A DNA stretch of 64,000 nt, from NCBI GenBank assembly GCA_964501655.1, contig CAZCTN010000003.1, positions 85,414 through 149,413 on the forward strand, read 5' to 3'. The notes under the pieces were generated by a model. That model did no database searches, was not told the origin of the DNA, and saw only the letters and a program-made list of their open reading frames with translations. Source of the stretch: JAAYJK01 sp964501655. GTDB lineage: Bacteria; Bacillota; Syntrophomonadia; Syntrophomonadales; Syntrophomonadaceae. Within the stretch, counting starts at the first letter, position 1. Each line of letters begins with the position of its first letter. Made by a program: the position numbers and the translations under genes. Below, piece after piece: positions 61,084 to 64,000 of this stretch.

Positions 61084-63411
61084 TTGACCAAAAGAGTGTA
61101 CTGGGGCCTACAGCTATTTTTAGTCCTGTATTTTGCTGCCTACCTGACCGCTACGATAAATGTATCAACCCTCTGGGGAAATATCCTCTCACCGGTAGGA
61201 GCATTTGCTGCTTTTTTATTGTTACTTATGGCTGGGAGAAGAACCGGGCAGCTCTTCCTATGCTGGTTGTTTGCCAGCCTGGCCTGCTTGTCCTACGGCT
61301 TGGCTGATACAGTCTGGGCGGTCCATGAGTCAATCCTGGGATTAAACCCGATGGACCTCAATATTTGTCTGGCTTTGTACATGCTCCCCAATGGATTTAT
61401 ACTTCTTACTACAGCTTCTTTCTTTATCCTGTTTCGAAATAACTGGAATCGCTTTCAATTAGGCATAGATATACTGTCTATATCAGCTATGTTCCTGGCC
61501 GTCATTTGGGTGTTTTTCTTGCACCGGGAGTTGAGCCTGCTGGATTTTAATGCCTTCACCCTCGCCCAATTCCTTTACCTGCTCTTTGATTTCTTCTCCC
61601 TGGGCTGCCTCATTGTCTGGTACGCTTTCCTGAATCGGAGCAAGATCCCCACCGCCGGGCTGTTTTTCTTATCTGCTATTCTATTGCACGTTATGGCTGA
61701 TTTTTATTTTACCCATCTGTTTATAGACAATGCCTATATCCCCAACTCGGTGATTGATTCTGTCTATATCCTGTCTCTGCTTCTTTTAGCCCAGGCCGCC
61801 CTGTGGGAGCTCCGCTGGCCAGTTGATTCCTTTTCACAATTATTGCACGGCACAGAATTGAATAAAATTGACCGCAAGGGCTTTCTCCTGCTGCTCATCC
61901 CGTTTATGGCCATTTGGGTCAATGGATTCGACTTGCAGCTGCTGGTGACGGCCATCCTTATCTTCGCAGTCCATCAATTCCTCAGCAACTATGTCCAGAC
62001 AGCCATAAGAAATGAAGGCTTGCTGGCCCGGGAGAGAAGCATCAATGTACTGCTGGAAGAACACATTGCGGCCCGCACCCGGGAACTGCTCAACAGCAAC
62101 CGGAATCTGGAACTGCTTTCCAAGCAGGATTCCATTACCAGCCTGTATAATCGGCGCTATCTCCTGGCTACCTTGGATCAGATCCTGGAAGAAGTATCTC
62201 CGAAGGAGTCAGTTTCTATCATATTTATTGATATAGACCGTTTCAAATCCATAAATGATTTATACGGACACGATATAGGCGACCAGGTTTTGGTTTCACT
62301 CTCCAGCCGGTTGGCGAAATACAACCAGCAACATGATGCCCTGCTGGCTCGTTTGGGCGGCGATGAATTCGTATTTGCCCTGCGCGGACCCTATAACCAG
62401 CAGGACATCGATCAGATTTCCCTGGATATTATTGCGGCCTGTTCAAAGCCCATCGTCATTTCACCCTATCAATTCCATCTTTCCATAAGCATGGGCATCT
62501 CACGGTATCCCACTGATGCCCAGAAGCGAAGTGATCTAATGAAATATGCCGATATTGCCATGTACCATGCCAAATCCCTAGGATTTAACAAACATATCTT
62601 TTACAGCAGTCTGGAAAGCAATATCCGCAGGAAGCATATTATTGAACTCAAGCTGAAAGAGGCTGATTATGACGCGGAATTCCAGGTTCTCTACCAGCCT
62701 CTGTTTAGAATCAAAGGCAATACCCTAATAGGAATGGAGGCTTTGTTGCGCTGGAAGCAACCCGAGCTGGGCCCAGTATTCCCCGATGAATTCATCCCTA
62801 TAGCGGAAGAAAGCGGCGCTATTATCCCTCTGGGAGAATGGGTGATAAAACAAGCAGTGAAGCAAATATCAGAGTGGAACAGTCATTATAATTCACAGCT
62901 TAAAATGGGTATCAACATATCCCCCCGACAATTAGACAGCCTGGACCTAATCGATTGCCTGACCGAAGCCATGACCGAAAATAACATCCCCCCCGCCTGG
63001 CTGGACGTAGAAATCACCGAAAACATTGCCATGAAAGGTGAAAGCTCCATGGAAGAGATATTCGCCATGATCTCAGACCTGGGCATCACCATATCCATTG
63101 ACGATTTTGGAACCGGATATTCTTCTTTGAGTTACCTCAAACGCTATTCCTTTGACCGCCTTAAAATCGCGAAACCACTAGTTCATAACATCACTGCCGA
63201 CATTAATGATGTACAAATAATTAAAGCCATCATCATGATAGGCAGAGCACTAAATATCAAGACTATTGCCGAAGGAGTGGAAGACTCGGAACAGCTTAAA
63301 ATCCTGGCCGATTTGGGCTGTGATGAAGTGCAGGGCTACCTATTCAGCCACCCCCTGACTGCCGATCAATTCAATCAATTGTTTTTGCACCAGGTGTCAT
63401 CTGCCGGCTAA
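61084..63411 (+). CDS. Membrane GGDEF-EAL cyclic-di-GMP protein
   Basis: 775-aa protein with a membrane sensor region of eight or nine helices (about 1-310), a short coiled coil, a GGDEF domain (about 345-505) and an EAL domain (about 520-770). The synthase motif is intact (LARLGGDEFVFAL), with no RxxD inhibitory site before it (QQHD). The EAL domain keeps MEALLRW (Glu552), EITE and IDDFGTGYSSL (Asp673), so both making and breaking c-di-GMP are possible. TTG 61084 is six bases after AAAGGAGG. A half-match to the xre-type core (TATTACGAT, 61034-61042) lies upstream. Confidence 0.93.
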   Translation: MTKRVYWGLQLFLVLYFAAYLTATINVSTLWGNILSPVGAFAAFLLLLMAGRRTGQLFLCWLFASLACLSYGLADTVWAVHESILGLNPMDLNICLALYMLPNGFILLTTASFFILFRNNWNRFQLGIDILSISAMFLAVIWVFFLHRELSLLDFNAFTLAQFLYLLFDFFSLGCLIVWYAFLNRSKIPTAGLFFLSAILLHVMADFYFTHLFIDNAYIPNSVIDSVYILSLLLLAQAALWELRWPVDSFSQLLHGTELNKIDRKGFLLLLIPFMAIWVNGFDLQLLVTAILIFAVHQFLSNYVQTAIRNEGLLARERSINVLLEEHIAARTRELLNSNRNLELLSKQDSITSLYNRRYLLATLDQILEEVSPKESVSIIFIDIDRFKSINDLYGHDIGDQVLVSLSSRLAKYNQQHDALLARLGGDEFVFALRGPYNQQDIDQISLDIIAACSKPIVISPYQFHLSISMGISRYPTDAQKRSDLMKYADIAMYHAKSLGFNKHIFYSSLESNIRRKHIIELKLKEADYDAEFQVLYQPLFRIKGNTLIGMEALLRWKQPELGPVFPDEFIPIAEESGAIIPLGEWVIKQAVKQISEWNSHYNSQLKMGINISPRQLDSLDLIDCLTEAMTENNIPPAWLDVEITENIAMKGESSMEEIFAMISDLGITISIDDFGTGYSSLSYLKRYSFDRLKIAKPLVHNITADINDVQIIKAIIMIGRALNIKTIAEGVEDSEQLKILADLGCDEVQGYLFSHPLTADQFNQLFLHQVSSAG

Positions 63412-63430
63412 ACTCCAAGACAGCCCATAG

Positions 63431-63877
63431 CTATTCTCCTGTATACCTAATTGATTCGATCTGGTATTGGAATATTCCCCCCGGTGCTTGAACCTCCACT
63501 GCTTCTCCAACCTGCCTAAGCAGCAAAGCCCTGCCCATGGGTGACAGACAGGATACATCCCCGCTGCCGGTCCTCTTGTAATGGGGGCTCACTATATGAA
63601 AAGTATGCTCCCTTTGATTATTGCTGTTCCTCACCTGAACCAGACTGCCTATAGTGATTACCGGCAGCCCATCGCCGTTTCCTTCAACCTGCTGGGCATT
63701 TCCTACCAGCTTTCGCAGTCCATGCAAATAGGATTTAAAAATACTGGTATATTCCTGCTGTTCACCGTTGGTATTCAAGGACAGATCCTCCATTATCCGG
63801 GCTTGCCTTTCTTCCAGATCTACCAAATGTTCCAGCAGCCCCTGGAAAATGTGCGGCGATAGTGCGATATTCTTCAT
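63431..63877 (-). CDS. GreA/GreB C-terminal-domain protein
   Basis: 148-aa protein whose C-terminal half (about 72-148) matches the FKBP-like domain of transcript cleavage factors: VITIGSLVQVRN, then SPMGRALLLRQVGEAVEVQ. The N-terminal half is helical but lacks the clear long coiled coil of GreA with its acidic tip (the turn reads NTNGEQQEY). It may be a Gre-like polymerase-binding regulator, without established cleavage activity. I start it at ATG 63877 after GGAGGG; the frame extends five codons over that site. It converges with the GGDEF-EAL gene. Confidence 0.8.
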   Translation of the reverse strand: MKNIALSPHIFQGLLEHLVDLEERQARIMEDLSLNTNGEQQEYTSIFKSYLHGLRKLVGNAQQVEGNGDGLPVITIGSLVQVRNSNNQREHTFHIVSPHYKRTGSGDVSCLSPMGRALLLRQVGEAVEVQAPGGIFQYQIESIRYTGE

Positions 63878-63920
63878 CTTGTTTCCCTCCACTACAAAGA
63901 CATAAAATGGTAAATTACTG

Positions 63921-63960
63921 AAAAAATAATATTGGGTACTCCACTGGCAGTGGAATACCC
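63921..63960 (-). terminator. Strong terminator upstream of the GreA-like gene
   Basis: On the minus strand GGGTATTCCACT, a three-base loop and AGTGGAGTACCC are followed by AATATTATTTTTT. It probably ends a transcript coming from beyond the right edge; it could also act as an attenuator for the GreA-like gene, which begins about 45 bases later. The remaining 40 bases of the window show nothing else. Confidence 0.8.
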
Positions 63961-64000
63961 ATTTGTTATGTATATTGTATACCTAGCATGCAGCCCCTGT

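Noticed and set aside
1..64000. CRISPR arrays, tRNA genes, insertion sequences, prophage
   Set aside because: No regularly spaced repeats, cloverleaf sequences, transposases or phage genes were seen on either strand.

Overview
The window looks like chromosomal core DNA of a low-to-mid GC, spore-forming member of the Clostridia, most likely a Syntrophomonas-type fatty-acid oxidiser (inference). The reasons are Firmicutes gene order (yloB-yicC-remA-gmk-rpoZ-coaBC-priA; cinA-recA-rny-ymdB-spoVS; dpaAB-asd-dapG-dapA-rnj-tepA-ylzJ-ftsK), sporulation genes (spoVS, dpaA, dpaB, a SpoIIIE/FtsK protein), a Gram-positive LexA/DinR box at recA, PyrR attenuators, and a block of acyl-CoA dehydrogenases, a ferredoxin and a CoA-transferase. 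No tRNA, rRNA, CRISPR array, insertion sequence or phage was found. About 90% of the coding DNA is on the minus strand.

Layout, left to right (minus-strand genes are transcribed right to left). 1-6.8 kb: priA (cut by the window edge), metK, coaBC, rpoZ, gmk, remA, yicC. 7-12 kb: a Ca2+-type P-ATPase, a degenerate uracil-DNA-glycosylase-like protein, an unknown protein and a LysM/NlpC-P60 wall hydrolase. 12-19 kb: PHP phosphoesterase, M19 dipeptidase, spoVS, ymdB, an unknown gene, rny, recA. 19-30 kb: thpR, cinA, a short FtsH-like protease with a small membrane partner, rimO, a RodZ-like protein, an HTH-PfkB regulator, ftsK/spoIIIE. 30-40 kb: uppP, ylzJ, tepA, a methyltransferase, rnj, and the lysine/dipicolinate operon dapB-dpaA-dpaB-asd-dapG-dapA. 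40-43 kb: uspA and rqcH on the plus strand around an unknown gene. 43.6-54.5 kb: one pyrimidine operon, pyrR-pyrB-pyrC-carA-carB-pyrK-pyrD-pyrF-pyrE plus an unknown last gene, with two PyrR attenuators. 54.6-56 kb: rluD and lspA. 56.2-61 kb: a divergent acyl-CoA locus (xre regulator, acyl-CoA dehydrogenase and ferredoxin leftward; a second acyl-CoA dehydrogenase and a CoA-transferase rightward). 61-64 kb: a membrane GGDEF-EAL protein and a GreA-like protein.

Strongest unusual points. (1) CarA, in an otherwise complete pyrimidine operon, has lost both the nucleophilic Cys (now Gly248) and the catalytic His (now Asp333) of its glutaminase, so carbamoyl phosphate synthesis here should run on free ammonia. 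(2) The divergent xre/acyl-CoA dehydrogenase promoters each carry a near-identical 16-base site placed the same way against the -10 element, with a further copy of the 9-base core just downstream, which looks like an undescribed operator for an XRE regulator of acyl-CoA metabolism. (3) A dispersed element of roughly 70-95 bases occurs three times in the window. (4) A SigK-like promoter lies behind a strong hairpin and would let dpaA-dpaB be switched on separately from dapB late in sporulation; a SigH-like promoter precedes spoVS. (5) RNase Y appears to start at a non-standard AUA codon. (6) Two family members, a PfkB-like and a UDG-like protein, have lost their catalytic motifs.
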